From positions 1 through 22,033 of the forward strand of contig JAFGDF010000154.1 of assembly GCA_016932235.1 (NCBI GenBank): a stretch of 22,033 nucleotides of DNA. The letters run 5' to 3'. Below the pieces are notes generated by a model, which did no database searches, was not told where the DNA came from, and worked only from the letters and a program-made list of their open reading frames with translations. The position numbers and the translations under genes are program-made. The first letter of the stretch is position 1, and every line of letters begins with the position of its first letter. Source of the stretch: Deltaproteobacteria bacterium (GTDB taxonomy: Bacteria; Desulfobacterota; DSM-4660; Desulfatiglandales; HGW-15). Shown here piece after piece: positions 1 to 7,676 of the stretch.

Positions 1-450
1 CACTTTCTTGGTCATTGGATAAATAGAAGTCACAATTTCGCGGGAAACGATACCTGAGCAGTTGGGACCCATTACGCGAATATTGTTTTTCTTGGCTATA
101 TCGACGATTTGATCTTGATAGACCTTGCCTTCTCCGCCCATTTCAGCAAAACCTGCGGACTCAATAATTACGGCTTTCACACTTTTTTTAGCGCATTCCT
201 CCATTGTCGCTACAGTTATCTTCGGAGTAGGCAGCGCTGTTACAACCAAATCAACATCACCGGGAATTTCTGTTATGGATCGATATACTTTGTATCCTAA
301 AATCTCATCCGATTTCGGGTTGACAGGATAGACATCCCCGCTAAAATCGCTATCTGCTATATTTTTCATTATAACATAGCCCAGCTTCCCAGGAGTTCCA
401 CTAGCTCCTATAACGGCTACGGATTTCGGTTTGAAAAAAAGTTCAATCAT
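1..450 (-). CDS. ADP-forming acyl-CoA synthetase alpha subunit, N-terminal part (cut by window edge)
   Basis: The minus strand is open from an ATG at 450 to the left edge, giving 150 residues of a protein that should be about 450-470 long. The N-terminus (MIELFFKPKSVAVIGAS) followed by GTPGKLG is the CoA-binding Rossmann domain of NDP-forming acyl-CoA synthetases, and MGPNC near residue 130 is a second family motif. With the beta subunit it would convert an acyl-CoA plus ADP and phosphate to the acid, CoA and ATP in the cytoplasm, a substrate-level phosphorylation. An AGGA lies 9 bases before the ATG. It is the last gene seen of the leftward operon, 90 bases after acdB. The phosphorylated histidine and the rest of the alpha subunit lie outside the window. 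The acyl-CoA specificity cannot be told from this part. Confidence 0.9.
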   Translation of the reverse strand, partial: MIELFFKPKSVAVIGASGTPGKLGYVIMKNIADSDFSGDVYPVNPKSDEILGYKVYRSITEIPGDVDLVVTALPTPKITVATMEECAKKSVKAVIIESAGFAEMGGEGKVYQDQIVDIAKKNNIRVMGPNCSGIVSREIVTSIYPMTKKV

Positions 451-491
451 GGCTAAATGTCCTTTCTATATCAAAAAACGTTGAAGTAACA

Positions 492-520
492 ACTGAAACA
501 GAGACAGAGGGTGTTTCAGT
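492..520 (-). repeat. Inverted repeat between the two acyl-CoA synthetase genes
   Basis: ACTGAAAC (492-499) and GTTTCAGT (513-520) form a perfect 8-bp stem with a 13-base loop in the 90-base gap between the beta and alpha genes. There is no T-run after it on the minus strand, so it is more likely an mRNA processing or stability hairpin than a terminator. Confidence 0.45.
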
Positions 521-540
521 CAAAAGATCGTGAGGGTATG

Positions 541-1239
541 TCATGCTTCATCAATAATAATTCTGGCATCAACAACGACAGCTCCGTCTTTGTAGGCAAA
601 GACGGGGTTCATGTCGATTTCCTTTATTCCTTCTGTCTTTTCCAAGAAATCGGACAGTTTCAGCAGAATGTTTTGAACATATTCTTTATCAATCGGTTCA
701 CTGCCTCGGAAGCCTTCCAAGAGTTTTTTTCCTTTTATTTCATCCATCATTTCAGCTGCGTCATTCTTATCAAAAGGTACGATTCTGAACGCTACGTCCT
801 TCAGTAATTCGACGAAGATGCCACCGAGTCCAAAAGCTACGACTGGCCCGAAACTGGCATCATTCACCATTCCAATCATAATTTCCACACCTGGTTTAGC
901 CATTTGTTGAACCGAGACTCCCTCGATATGGGCATCTGATTTATATTTTTTACACGAAGCCATAATATCATCGTATGCCTGTTCGACAGCGGCTTTATCT
1001 TTTAAGTTAACTTTTACTCCGCCAGCATCACTTTTATGGCTGATATCCACAGATGAGACTTTTAAAACGACCGGATATCCTATTTTTTCGCACAAGGTTA
1101 CGGCTTCTTCTTTTGTGGCTGCAAGCCTTGTGTCCGTACAGTTAATGCCTGCCTCACTTAAAATCTGTTTAGCCTCGATTTCAGTAAGGGTGGTCCTTTT
1201 TTCCTTTTTAGCCTTATTCAATATCTCGTTAGTGGTCAT
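541..1239 (-). CDS. ADP-forming acyl-CoA synthetase beta subunit (ATP-grasp)
   Basis: This 232-residue protein has the length and sequence of the separate beta subunit of archaeal-type ADP-forming acetyl-CoA synthetases. It is an ATP-grasp fold that passes phosphate from the enzyme histidine to ADP. Visible signatures are the YPVVLKVSS strand (residues 55-63), DISHKSDAGGV with the likely phospho-accepting His68, VAFGLGGIFVELLKD (about 134-148) and IDMNP near the C-terminus. The gene order beta then alpha on one transcript, with the alpha gene directly downstream, supports a two-subunit enzyme rather than the fused form. The ATG is preceded by AAAGGAG. The likely substrate is acetyl-CoA or another short acyl-CoA made by the enzymes encoded upstream; that is inference from the operon. 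Confidence 0.92.
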   Translation of the reverse strand: MTTNEILNKAKKEKRTTLTEIEAKQILSEAGINCTDTRLAATKEEAVTLCEKIGYPVVLKVSSVDISHKSDAGGVKVNLKDKAAVEQAYDDIMASCKKYKSDAHIEGVSVQQMAKPGVEIMIGMVNDASFGPVVAFGLGGIFVELLKDVAFRIVPFDKNDAAEMMDEIKGKKLLEGFRGSEPIDKEYVQNILLKLSDFLEKTEGIKEIDMNPVFAYKDGAVVVDARIIIDEA

Positions 1240-1319
1240 TGGTTCTCCTTTTGTAATTCACAATATTTAATACGATCATGATTAAATGCGTTATGCTTAT
1301 ATTATGAACGGCTCATCTC

Positions 1320-1343
1320 ATGGATATATACATTTATATCCAT
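1320..1343 (-). repeat. Intercistronic hairpin between the SDR and acyl-CoA synthetase genes
   Basis: ATGGATAT (1320-1327) and ATATCCAT (1336-1343) pair perfectly around an 8-base loop, within the 170-base gap between the SDR gene and the beta subunit gene. No T-run follows on the minus strand. It may stabilise or divide the mRNA. I could not find a convincing internal promoter in this gap. Confidence 0.4.
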
Positions 1344-1409
1344 TCATTTACTCCCCCGGAAAAGCCGGATTTGATTACAGTATTTGCCAGCAGAAATCTT
1401 CGATTACGG

Positions 1410-2180
1410 CTATGAAGCGGTCAAACCACCGTCAACGAAAATTGTCTGCCCTGTTATGAAGCTGGATGCTTCTGATGCAAGGAATACCGCGGTACCGGCC
1501 ATGTCTTCGGGTTGCCCCAATCTTCCAAGAGGAATCAATGCCTCATATTTCTTTGCCAATTCCGGATTCTGCTGAATATGTATTGTCCCCGGAGTAATGA
1601 CAAGTGAAGGGCCAATTGCATTGACGCGGACATTATATGGAGCCAGCTCTATGGCCAGACACTTGGTGATCATCTGCACTGAACCTTTTGTTGCTGCATA
1701 TCCTGCATTGCCGCCGCCATAACCCCTTATTCCCCTTACAGATGAGAGGTTAATAATGCTTCCACGCTTCTTTTCCTTCATAACCCTTCCAACGTGCTTG
1801 CATGAGATCATTGTTCCTTTCACGTTCACGCTGAATATTTTATCCCAGTCTTCGATGGGAAATTCCAGTGCTTCCCTCTTGATATTTAGACCAAAGGCAT
1901 TGACAAGGATATCAATGGTTCCGAACTTATCGACAACATCCTGAACCAGCTTGGACATACTATCTTCACTTGTTACATCCACTTGATGTCCCATTGCATC
2001 ATTACCCGTAGCTGCTTTTATTTCTTCAACAAAACCATTCAAAACATCCATATCAATCATATCAGCAACCACGACTGTAGCGCCGTTTTGGCTCATTCCA
2101 AGGGATATTCCTCTGCCAATTCCGCCTGCACCTCCCATAACTAATGCTATCTTTCCATCCAGTTTAAACAGATCTGACAT
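1410..2180 (-). CDS. Short-chain dehydrogenase/reductase (FabG-like), candidate ring or ketone reductase
   Basis: A classical SDR of 256 residues. It has the nucleotide-binding loop GGAGGIGRG (16-24), an acidic Asp40 at the end of strand 2 that usually means NAD(H) preference, a NAFG variant of the NNAG motif (94-97), Asn119, and the catalytic set Ser147, Tyr161 and Lys165 (YAATK). The C-terminus FVDGGL is typical. It lies between the cupin and acyl-CoA synthetase genes, in the operon headed by the transhydroxylase-like enzyme. Known phloroglucinol reductases are SDRs, so reduction of a phenolic ring or of a later hydroxy/oxo intermediate is plausible. Asp40 argues against strict NADPH use. 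Sequence alone cannot separate this from sugar-acid or 3-oxoacyl reductases. The ATG is preceded by an AAGGAG-like site. Confidence 0.88.
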   Translation of the reverse strand: MSDLFKLDGKIALVMGGAGGIGRGISLGMSQNGATVVVADMIDMDVLNGFVEEIKAATGNDAMGHQVDVTSEDSMSKLVQDVVDKFGTIDILVNAFGLNIKREALEFPIEDWDKIFSVNVKGTMISCKHVGRVMKEKKRGSIINLSSVRGIRGYGGGNAGYAATKGSVQMITKCLAIELAPYNVRVNAIGPSLVITPGTIHIQQNPELAKKYEALIPLGRLGQPEDMAGTAVFLASEASSFITGQTIFVDGGLTAS

Positions 2181-2263
2181 TTTTATTCTCCTTTTTATAT
2201 AATAGTTTAATAAATGTTAAAATTTCTTCGAATCTAAAAAGGGCCTCCGCCTCTGAAAATAAA

Positions 2264-2593
2264 TCAGGGGCTTACGATAATTACAAGCACCTCCGCGGGT
2301 TTTCCGTCGTTGATAACCATATCCCTTTCTTCTCCAGGTGCGATATATATCAGGTCACCCTGATTAAGCACATGCTTTTCATTCTTTCCGTTTACGGTAA
2401 TTGATCCCTTAACTACATAATACACCCTCTCCTTCGATGAAGAGGACATCTCCGCCCCGCCGTTAGGCTGGAAATATGAGTAGAATACCGACGTCCTTTT
2501 TGACAGGGCTTCTGTTATCTTCTGAATGCCATACACGCCGAAATGCTTGGCCGCTTCATATGGTTTCCCCTCAGCATCCTTAACACTCTTCAT
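2264..2593 (-). CDS. Small cupin-fold protein lacking the metal ligands
   Basis: A single-domain cupin of 109 residues. The conserved strands are clear: RVYYVVKGSITVNG (56-69) is cupin motif 1 and QGDLIYIAPGEERDMVIN (78-95) is motif 2. Aligned to the usual HxH...E and PGxxH pattern, the four metal positions are Ser50, Ser52, Arg56 and Arg90, so a bound catalytic metal is unlikely. It may bind a ligand, stabilise a partner or act without metal. It lies between the Fe-S subunit and the SDR on the same strand, with an AGGAGG-like site before the ATG. The function is unknown; operon membership suggests a role with the aromatic substrate or its reduced product. Confidence 0.82.
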   Translation of the reverse strand: MKSVKDAEGKPYEAAKHFGVYGIQKITEALSKRTSVFYSYFQPNGGAEMSSSSKERVYYVVKGSITVNGKNEKHVLNQGDLIYIAPGEERDMVINDGKPAEVLVIIVSP

Positions 2594-2718
2594 GAAATCC
2601 TCCTGAAAATAAAAGTTGGCTTCTCTTTACTTTAAAAAACGAGGAATAAATAGCTCCGGGAGCCTTTAGTGTTTTTCCCGTCATGATCCCGGTGAGATCT
2701 CGATTTTATGGCCTTATG

Positions 2719-3555
2719 TCAGGCCGGATCAAGGACTATCTCGCCCAGGTTGACATCAGTCCCCGTCTTGACGTTAACCGCCCATGGTTTATATCCCCGG
2801 TGTTCGATCTTTATATGATATTCCTTATCAGATTCCAGACCCTCGAACTCAAAATCGCCGTAATTATCGGTCACAATATCTATCTCAGTATTGTTGCCTT
2901 TCAAAGCCACACTTACGTTTTCGGCACATTCGCCCATATTGTCACCTAGAACAACTTCTCCTGCAATAAACCTCTTCGGCAGGTTCATGTACATAACGTT
3001 CGTCTTTAGCCCATACTCGGGATGAAGCTGTTCAACTTTATCTGATGCAATCAGTTTCGAAACATTGCTTTCGGGATCTTCCAGATTCCCGAAAGTCAGG
3101 GCGCCTGTCGGGCATGCTTCAACGCATCTCGGCTCTTTCCAGCCCTGGTCAAGAAGGTGAGCGCATAAAGTGCATTTCTGTGGAATATTTTTTTCTTCAT
3201 TCCAGAAAATAACACCATAGGGGCATGCTCTCACGATCTGCTTTTGACCGACCGCCTTTTCAGGGTCGATAATCACAATCCCATCAGGTCTCTTATAGAC
3301 CGCGTTGTCTTTGGAAGCGGCAACACAGGGCGCGTCTTTACAGTGGAGACACGGAATAGGAATATATGAAAGCTTCACCTTTGGAAATTTTCCTTGTTCC
3401 TCATCAAGCACCCTCATCCAGAAATGCCCTTTGTAAGGCTGTGAAGCTGAGTATGAAGGGAAATCATTGCCGCAAAATTCATCTCGGCACGATAGAAAGC
3501 AGGAGTGACATCCTACACATTTATCAACATCTATTACCATTCCATATTTTGCCAT
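2719..3555 (-). CDS. athS: Transhydroxylase-type Fe-S (beta) subunit with three [4Fe-4S] motifs and C-terminal beta domain
   Basis: A 278-residue electron-transfer subunit. Counted from the ATG at 3555, Cys ligands are 13/16/19/23, 69/72/77, 111 and 128/131/144/148. That is twelve, enough for exactly three [4Fe-4S] clusters; the fourth cluster of DMSO-reductase-type subunits is lost (Ser81, and only ACPYG left of motif III). Residues about 195-278 form a Cna-B or carboxypeptidase-regulatory-like beta domain. This length, cluster count and extra domain match the beta subunit of pyrogallol-phloroglucinol transhydroxylase as I remember it. A start five codons earlier (3570) is possible, but GGGAGG lies well placed before 3555. 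That SD sits inside the last codons of the large-subunit gene, whose stop is two bases upstream, so translation is probably coupled. No signal peptide, so it is cytoplasmic. Confidence 0.9.
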   Translation of the reverse strand: MAKYGMVIDVDKCVGCHSCFLSCRDEFCGNDFPSYSASQPYKGHFWMRVLDEEQGKFPKVKLSYIPIPCLHCKDAPCVAASKDNAVYKRPDGIVIIDPEKAVGQKQIVRACPYGVIFWNEEKNIPQKCTLCAHLLDQGWKEPRCVEACPTGALTFGNLEDPESNVSKLIASDKVEQLHPEYGLKTNVMYMNLPKRFIAGEVVLGDNMGECAENVSVALKGNNTEIDIVTDNYGDFEFEGLESDKEYHIKIEHRGYKPWAVNVKTGTDVNLGEIVLDPA

Positions 3556-3557
3556 AT

Positions 3558-6074
3558 TTATACCTCCCATTTCGCTATTTCAATCAGGCAGGAATTAGGC
3601 GCCATGCCAGGGACATGCTTGCTTAACATCCGGCCCGGGACGAGCAGATTCACGCATCCTCCCCTGTCAGGTGATCCTGGTTTGCCCGGCTGAAGCGGAT
3701 CATATTTGGCCGAGGATGTATAACTATGCACAATTCCAGGTTTGATTCGCTCTGTAACCTGGGCAATGCACAGGACTGTTCCACGGTCATTATATAATTT
3801 TACGATATCACCGTTCCTAATATTCCGCTCCACAGCATCTTTTGGGTGAATCTTCGCTGGCCACCATGCATAACCGTCCTTAATAACCCGGTGTGCCGTA
3901 ATCTCATCAAGCCATGGCGTCTTTTTGTCATAATGAGTGTGAAACGAAAATCTCGGATGGGGAGAAACTAACTGGAGCGGATATTTTTTCGCAAGTTCCG
4001 ATCTGTGGCCTTCCCAGCTTGGAATGTAATGAGGCATCACGGGACGCTCATCATCCTCAGGATAATGCGCCTTGAGGCTTTCTGACACAAACTCGATCTT
4101 GCCGCTGTATGTACCCAGCTCCTTGGCCTTTTCGGTATTTCTCTTTGGATTATAGAGGTCAGGGGTATCGCAGTCTCTCCCCTCGTAGTACCAGCGCAGG
4201 CATGGGGTCGGTTTATAATCATCCGGCAGGGGCACTAAAAAGTATCCCTTTTTATCGAATTCTTCCCAGGATATATACTTTGGCAGGTCGGAGATCTCAT
4301 AAAATTTTTTCGCCCAGTCGATTTCCGTCTTTCCTTCAGTATATTCCTCTCCCATTCCGATCCTTTCAGCGATCATGGATAAAATCTGATAATCCGACTT
4401 GGATTCCCACAGAGGTTCAATGCACTTTTGCTGTCTGACCACGACCCTATTATTCGAACCGCAACCCGCATGGGTTGTGTATCCACCGCAAGCCCCGAAT
4501 TCACCTAGATCATCTCGTTCAAGTTGAGTGCATGCAGGAAGTATAATATCGGCAAACATGGTTTCACTTTGATACCAGCAGTCCTGATTCACTACAAATT
4601 CCAGCTTGGGGCTCTGGTACATCCTGACCCATTTGTTTGTATCAAGCATAGTTCCAATAAAAGATCCGCCATAACGGTAAAACATTTTGACTTCCGAATA
4701 TCCTTCCATTGGGTAAGTAAATTTTGTAAACTGCTGCTCAAGCGAGTTACCACAGAAGCCCTCTCCCTCCCACGATACAGGTGGATTCAATATGGCATCC
4801 GGTAACGTCAGCCTGTATAAACGCTGTTTGGTCGGATTTTGAAAAATCTTATCAGCCGCTTTTGTCATGGACATTCTTCCATCAGGATCGGCATATGCCG
4901 GAAACCAGACATCGGAATTGTAGGGGGCGCCCATTGTCGTTCCCCAGATATTAATCCCGGGTTTTCCAAGCCCCTGCATGGCGGGAAGAAGCACCATCAT
5001 CCTTGCCCATTCCGTTGCATAGGCCTCTCGGCAGGCGCTTCCTTCTCCGCCTCTGGAGCCTCCCGAAAGGATTGTCCTCTTGGACGCCCATTCCCTGGCC
5101 AGTGCCCTTATTTTTCTCGCGGGGACATCACATTCGACTTCCGCCCATTCCGGGGTCTTTGGCTGGCCGTCATCTTCTCCCAGTATATGTTTTTTAAATT
5201 CATCAAAACCGATTGTCTTATCCTTTACATATTCCTTGTCATATGTGTCCTCGGTTATCCATACATAGGCTATGGCCATTGCCAGCGCGGTCCCTGTTCC
5301 CATCCTGAGGGGGATCCATTTACCGCCCATTGCCGCATTGGTATAGTTATAAAAAGGGTCAATGAATACCATTTTAACGCCCTTTTCTTTAAGCCACTGA
5401 CGCCATATAGCCGATTCCTGGCCGGTATATGTACCACGGGTAGAGTCAGGATCATTAGACCAGTATACTATCATTTCAGTATTCTGCAAGGCGTCCGTGA
5501 GCATGTCGAAGGGCTCCGGCATGCCGAGCCTCCAGTAAAAGCCGTATGTGTGCGTGGATCCCCAGTGCCATCCCTCCCAGCTGTCAGGATTGTCCAGGAT
5601 AGGGGTATAACCCAGCATATTAAAAAACCTTAAAAAAGGGCCCATCTTATATCCTACTATACCCCAGTTATGGTGAGATGATGTCAGGCCGGTAATTGCT
5701 GATGGACCATATTTATCTTTGATCCTTTTGATTTCACCAGCAACAATATCCAGGGCCTCATCCCAGCTTATTCTTTCATAACCTGATATGCCTCTTTTTT
5801 CCGGATTCCTTTCACCGTTCGGATCAAAATCGACTCTTTTATAGGGATATTTTATCCTGTCTTCAGAATACAGGCGCTGCCTTTCTCCATGAATATATGG
5901 CGAGAGGGTAAATTTTTTGGGTGAATGAAATTCCTTTCCATCCGCCTTTATAACCCATGGCGAAAAGTCCTTTTCATTGACCACTAAAGGCCGTATTCTG
6001 ACGACCTTTCCGTCTTTCACATACACGGAAATTGGACCAGAATTGGTCATATTGGTAAAAACCTGTTCAGACAT
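3558..6074 (-). CDS. athL: Molybdopterin oxidoreductase, pyrogallol hydroxytransferase (transhydroxylase)/resorcinol hydroxylase-like large subunit
   Basis: An 838-residue DMSO-reductase-family protein, without the N-terminal Cys motif for an Fe-S cluster and without a Tat signal, so probably cytoplasmic. Sequence blocks such as DPNGERNP, ERISWDEA, SSHHNWG, DNPDSWEGWHWG and the C-terminal SPHPRFSFHTH and DRGGCVN follow the Pelobacter acidigallici transhydroxylase closely. From memory of that structure, active-site His144, Asp174, Ser175 (Mo ligand) and Tyr404 correspond at a constant offset of ten to His134, Asp164, Ser165 and Tyr394 here. The likely reaction is hydroxyl transfer to, or hydroxylation of, a polyphenol. 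Azoarcus resorcinol hydroxylase belongs to the same family, so the exact substrate is open. GGAGGAGG precedes the ATG. It is first in its operon and followed two bases later by the Fe-S subunit gene. Confidence 0.9.
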   Translation of the reverse strand: MSEQVFTNMTNSGPISVYVKDGKVVRIRPLVVNEKDFSPWVIKADGKEFHSPKKFTLSPYIHGERQRLYSEDRIKYPYKRVDFDPNGERNPEKRGISGYERISWDEALDIVAGEIKRIKDKYGPSAITGLTSSHHNWGIVGYKMGPFLRFFNMLGYTPILDNPDSWEGWHWGSTHTYGFYWRLGMPEPFDMLTDALQNTEMIVYWSNDPDSTRGTYTGQESAIWRQWLKEKGVKMVFIDPFYNYTNAAMGGKWIPLRMGTGTALAMAIAYVWITEDTYDKEYVKDKTIGFDEFKKHILGEDDGQPKTPEWAEVECDVPARKIRALAREWASKRTILSGGSRGGEGSACREAYATEWARMMVLLPAMQGLGKPGINIWGTTMGAPYNSDVWFPAYADPDGRMSMTKAADKIFQNPTKQRLYRLTLPDAILNPPVSWEGEGFCGNSLEQQFTKFTYPMEGYSEVKMFYRYGGSFIGTMLDTNKWVRMYQSPKLEFVVNQDCWYQSETMFADIILPACTQLERDDLGEFGACGGYTTHAGCGSNNRVVVRQQKCIEPLWESKSDYQILSMIAERIGMGEEYTEGKTEIDWAKKFYEISDLPKYISWEEFDKKGYFLVPLPDDYKPTPCLRWYYEGRDCDTPDLYNPKRNTEKAKELGTYSGKIEFVSESLKAHYPEDDERPVMPHYIPSWEGHRSELAKKYPLQLVSPHPRFSFHTHYDKKTPWLDEITAHRVIKDGYAWWPAKIHPKDAVERNIRNGDIVKLYNDRGTVLCIAQVTERIKPGIVHSYTSSAKYDPLQPGKPGSPDRGGCVNLLVPGRMLSKHVPGMAPNSCLIEIAKWEV

Positions 6075-6342
6075 AAATCCTCCTCCTTTTTGAGGTTGTG
6101 AACATCAACTTGTAAAAATAAATTTTTTTTGATTAAACATCATCGGGATAATAAATAGATTCAGGCATAATGATCACATAGCAGATCCTAGCCAAATAGT
6201 CTGCTTTGACTTTTTTTGCAGTTCTATTGATATCGCTCATTCTGAAGATATAGAAACCTGAAAAAACCGGTTAATCCATATCCATCAAACACCGAATTTT
6301 TTAAATATTTTACGATGCGATATCTATACAAGGCCCTTCATA

Positions 6343-6371
6343 AATATTTCAAACAATTGTTTAATTGTCAA
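6343..6371 (-). promoter_or_regulatory. Candidate sigma-70 promoter with palindromic operator in the spacer
   Basis: On the minus strand a perfect -35 TTGACA (6366-6371) is followed after 17 bases by AATATT (6343-6348, four of six matches to TATAAT). The spacer holds the perfect 12-bp palindrome AAACAATTGTTT (6351-6362), well placed for a repressor. Transcription would begin near 6336 and read into the transhydroxylase operon. Confidence 0.5.
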
Positions 6372-6377
6372 GGAATT

Positions 6378-6452
6378 ATTTACCATGACACAACCGTAAA
6401 ATCAGCCCTTTAAATAGACACTCAGATGTAAAATTTACCATGATTTTACATC
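6378..6452. promoter_or_regulatory. Upstream direct repeats and inverted repeat, possible activator sites
   Basis: ATTTACCATGA occurs at 6378-6388 and again at 6433-6443, 55 bp apart, centred at roughly -47 and -102 from the predicted start of the transhydroxylase operon. The second copy lies in the loop region of a perfect 10-bp inverted repeat, GATGTAAAAT (6425-6434) and ATTTTACATC (6443-6452). A further GTAAAATC is at 6396-6403. The inverted repeat could also serve as a weak end for the dehydrogenase transcript, but no T-run follows it. Confidence 0.4.
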
Positions 6453-6480
6453 TCTTATATTCCTTAAATAATCATTGCTT

Positions 6481-7425
6481 TTAAGTTCTGTTAAGCGCAA
6501 ATCTGGCTTCTCCCGTAATAAGATAATCCCTTACCTGCTCGCTCGCGGCTCTTGCGACATTTATCTGGGCTTCTATTGTGGAGGCCCCTATATGAGGCGT
6601 GCAGATAAAGTTCTCGCATTCTAACAGACCGCAGGCCCCGGGCGGTTCGGTCGCAAATACATCCAGTGCGGCTCCCCCAAGCTTGCCGGAATTCAAGGCC
6701 TCGCAAAGGTCGTCTTCGTTCACAATACCACCACGCGCCGCACATATCAGATAAGCCCCGTCTCTCATTTTTGAAATGGACCTGGAATTGATAAGGTTTT
6801 CTGTCTCCTTCGTCTTTGGGATATGGATGCTTATATAATGGGCATTGCCCCATAATTCATCCAGATCATCCATAAGCTCTATTCCATTCTTCTCTGCAAT
6901 CGATTTATCAATATAGGGATCATATGCAATAACAGTCATCCCCATTTTTTGAGCTGAATCCGCCACAATAGAACCAACATTGCCGATTCCTATCAGTGCC
7001 AGAACTTTTCCCTTAATCTCGGTCCCCATGAGAACCTTTTTTTCCCATTTGCATTCTTTAAGGCCCGCGGTACCTCGTGGAATGTGTCGACTCAGGGCTA
7101 TCATCAGGCCTATTGTCAACTCGGCAACAGCATTGGAGTTTTGACCCGGAGTATTCATTACAACCACACCCTTTTCGGTCGCGGCCCGGATATCAATATT
7201 GTCAACTCCTGTCCCGGCTCGCGCGATAGCCTTCAATTTACCGGCAGCACCCAAGATCTCAGAAGTGACTTTTGTTGCAGAACGAACAACAAGCCCATCA
7301 TAATCCCCGATAGTGGATTTAAGCTCATCAGGGGTCAATCCGGTCTTCACGTCCACTTCAATCCCGGCTTCTTTCAAGACCTCTGCAGCAACCTGCGACA
7401 TAGAATCAGATATCAATACTTTCAT
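6481..7425 (-). CDS. D-3-phosphoglycerate dehydrogenase-like 2-hydroxyacid dehydrogenase, short form
   Basis: A 314-residue NAD-dependent D-2-hydroxyacid dehydrogenase. The N-terminal substrate domain ([10 protein letters not shown], 46-55; [11 protein letters not shown], 68-78) is typical of SerA. The nucleotide-binding motif is GIGNVG (146-151), with Asp169 after strand 2. The catalytic residues are Arg231, Glu260 and His278 (TPHIGAST). The protein ends after the catalytic core and lacks the ACT and ASB regulatory domains of the roughly 525-residue SerA, so it should not be serine-inhibited. Its likely step is 3-phosphoglycerate to 3-phosphohydroxypyruvate in serine synthesis, but another 2-hydroxy acid is possible. 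AAAGGAGG precedes the ATG. It lies 10 bases after a small Cys-rich gene on the same strand. Confidence 0.88.
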   Translation of the reverse strand: MKVLISDSMSQVAAEVLKEAGIEVDVKTGLTPDELKSTIGDYDGLVVRSATKVTSEILGAAGKLKAIARAGTGVDNIDIRAATEKGVVVMNTPGQNSNAVAELTIGLMIALSRHIPRGTAGLKECKWEKKVLMGTEIKGKVLALIGIGNVGSIVADSAQKMGMTVIAYDPYIDKSIAEKNGIELMDDLDELWGNAHYISIHIPKTKETENLINSRSISKMRDGAYLICAARGGIVNEDDLCEALNSGKLGGAALDVFATEPPGACGLLECENFICTPHIGASTIEAQINVARAASEQVRDYLITGEARFALNRT

Positions 7426-7435
7426 AAAACCTCCT

Positions 7436-7657
7436 TTAACATTCCTGGGCCTGTTTTATCCAGAGTCCCATGTGACACTTATATTTTATACCACTATCAC
7501 AAACCATGCTTCCTTCAGAAAATTCCTTACCATTCCAGTAGCATTTATCATTTTCCTCCCCCAGGATCCTGGTTTTTTCTCCTGAAAGAGAATCAGCTGT
7601 AACTGAATTTTTTTCACCGAATTTCATGGGTTCAACCCTTATTATCTCATCATTCAT
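7436..7657 (-). CDS. Small Cys-rich protein, resembles DUF1496/YnjH motif
   Basis: A 73-residue protein with no predicted membrane segment or signal peptide. The C-terminal half has four cysteines (39, 53, 61, 73) in the pattern CYWNGKEFSEGSMVC followed by a glycine and another Cys. This resembles the small DUF1496 domain, where such cysteines are thought to form disulfides. A GGAAAGGGGG tract precedes the ATG. It sits between the PilZ gene and the dehydrogenase gene on the same strand, with gaps of 19 and 10 bases, so it is probably co-transcribed. The family link is from pattern memory only, and its role is unknown. Confidence 0.65.
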   Translation of the reverse strand: MNDEIIRVEPMKFGEKNSVTADSLSGEKTRILGEENDKCYWNGKEFSEGSMVCDSGIKYKCHMGLWIKQAQEC

Positions 7658-7676
7658 GTATTCGCGCCCCCTTTCC

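Larger units (their letters stand above)
6075..6480 (-). other. Leader and control region of the transhydroxylase operon
   Basis: This 406-base non-coding stretch separates the dehydrogenase stop (6481) from the athL-like start (6074). It carries a candidate promoter, a palindrome and two 11-base direct repeats (listed separately), and a predicted untranslated leader of about 260 bases. Within the leader a 35-codon minus-strand ORF (6240-6133; it begins MSDINRTAKK) is open but has no good ribosome binding site. I saw no clear riboswitch and no sigma-54 element. Confidence 0.6.

Noticed and set aside
4839..5633. 264-codon plus-strand ORF opposite the transhydroxylase large subunit
   Set aside because: It lies wholly antisense to a gene with clear family motifs, has no ribosome binding site and a non-protein-like composition; it is a shadow frame.
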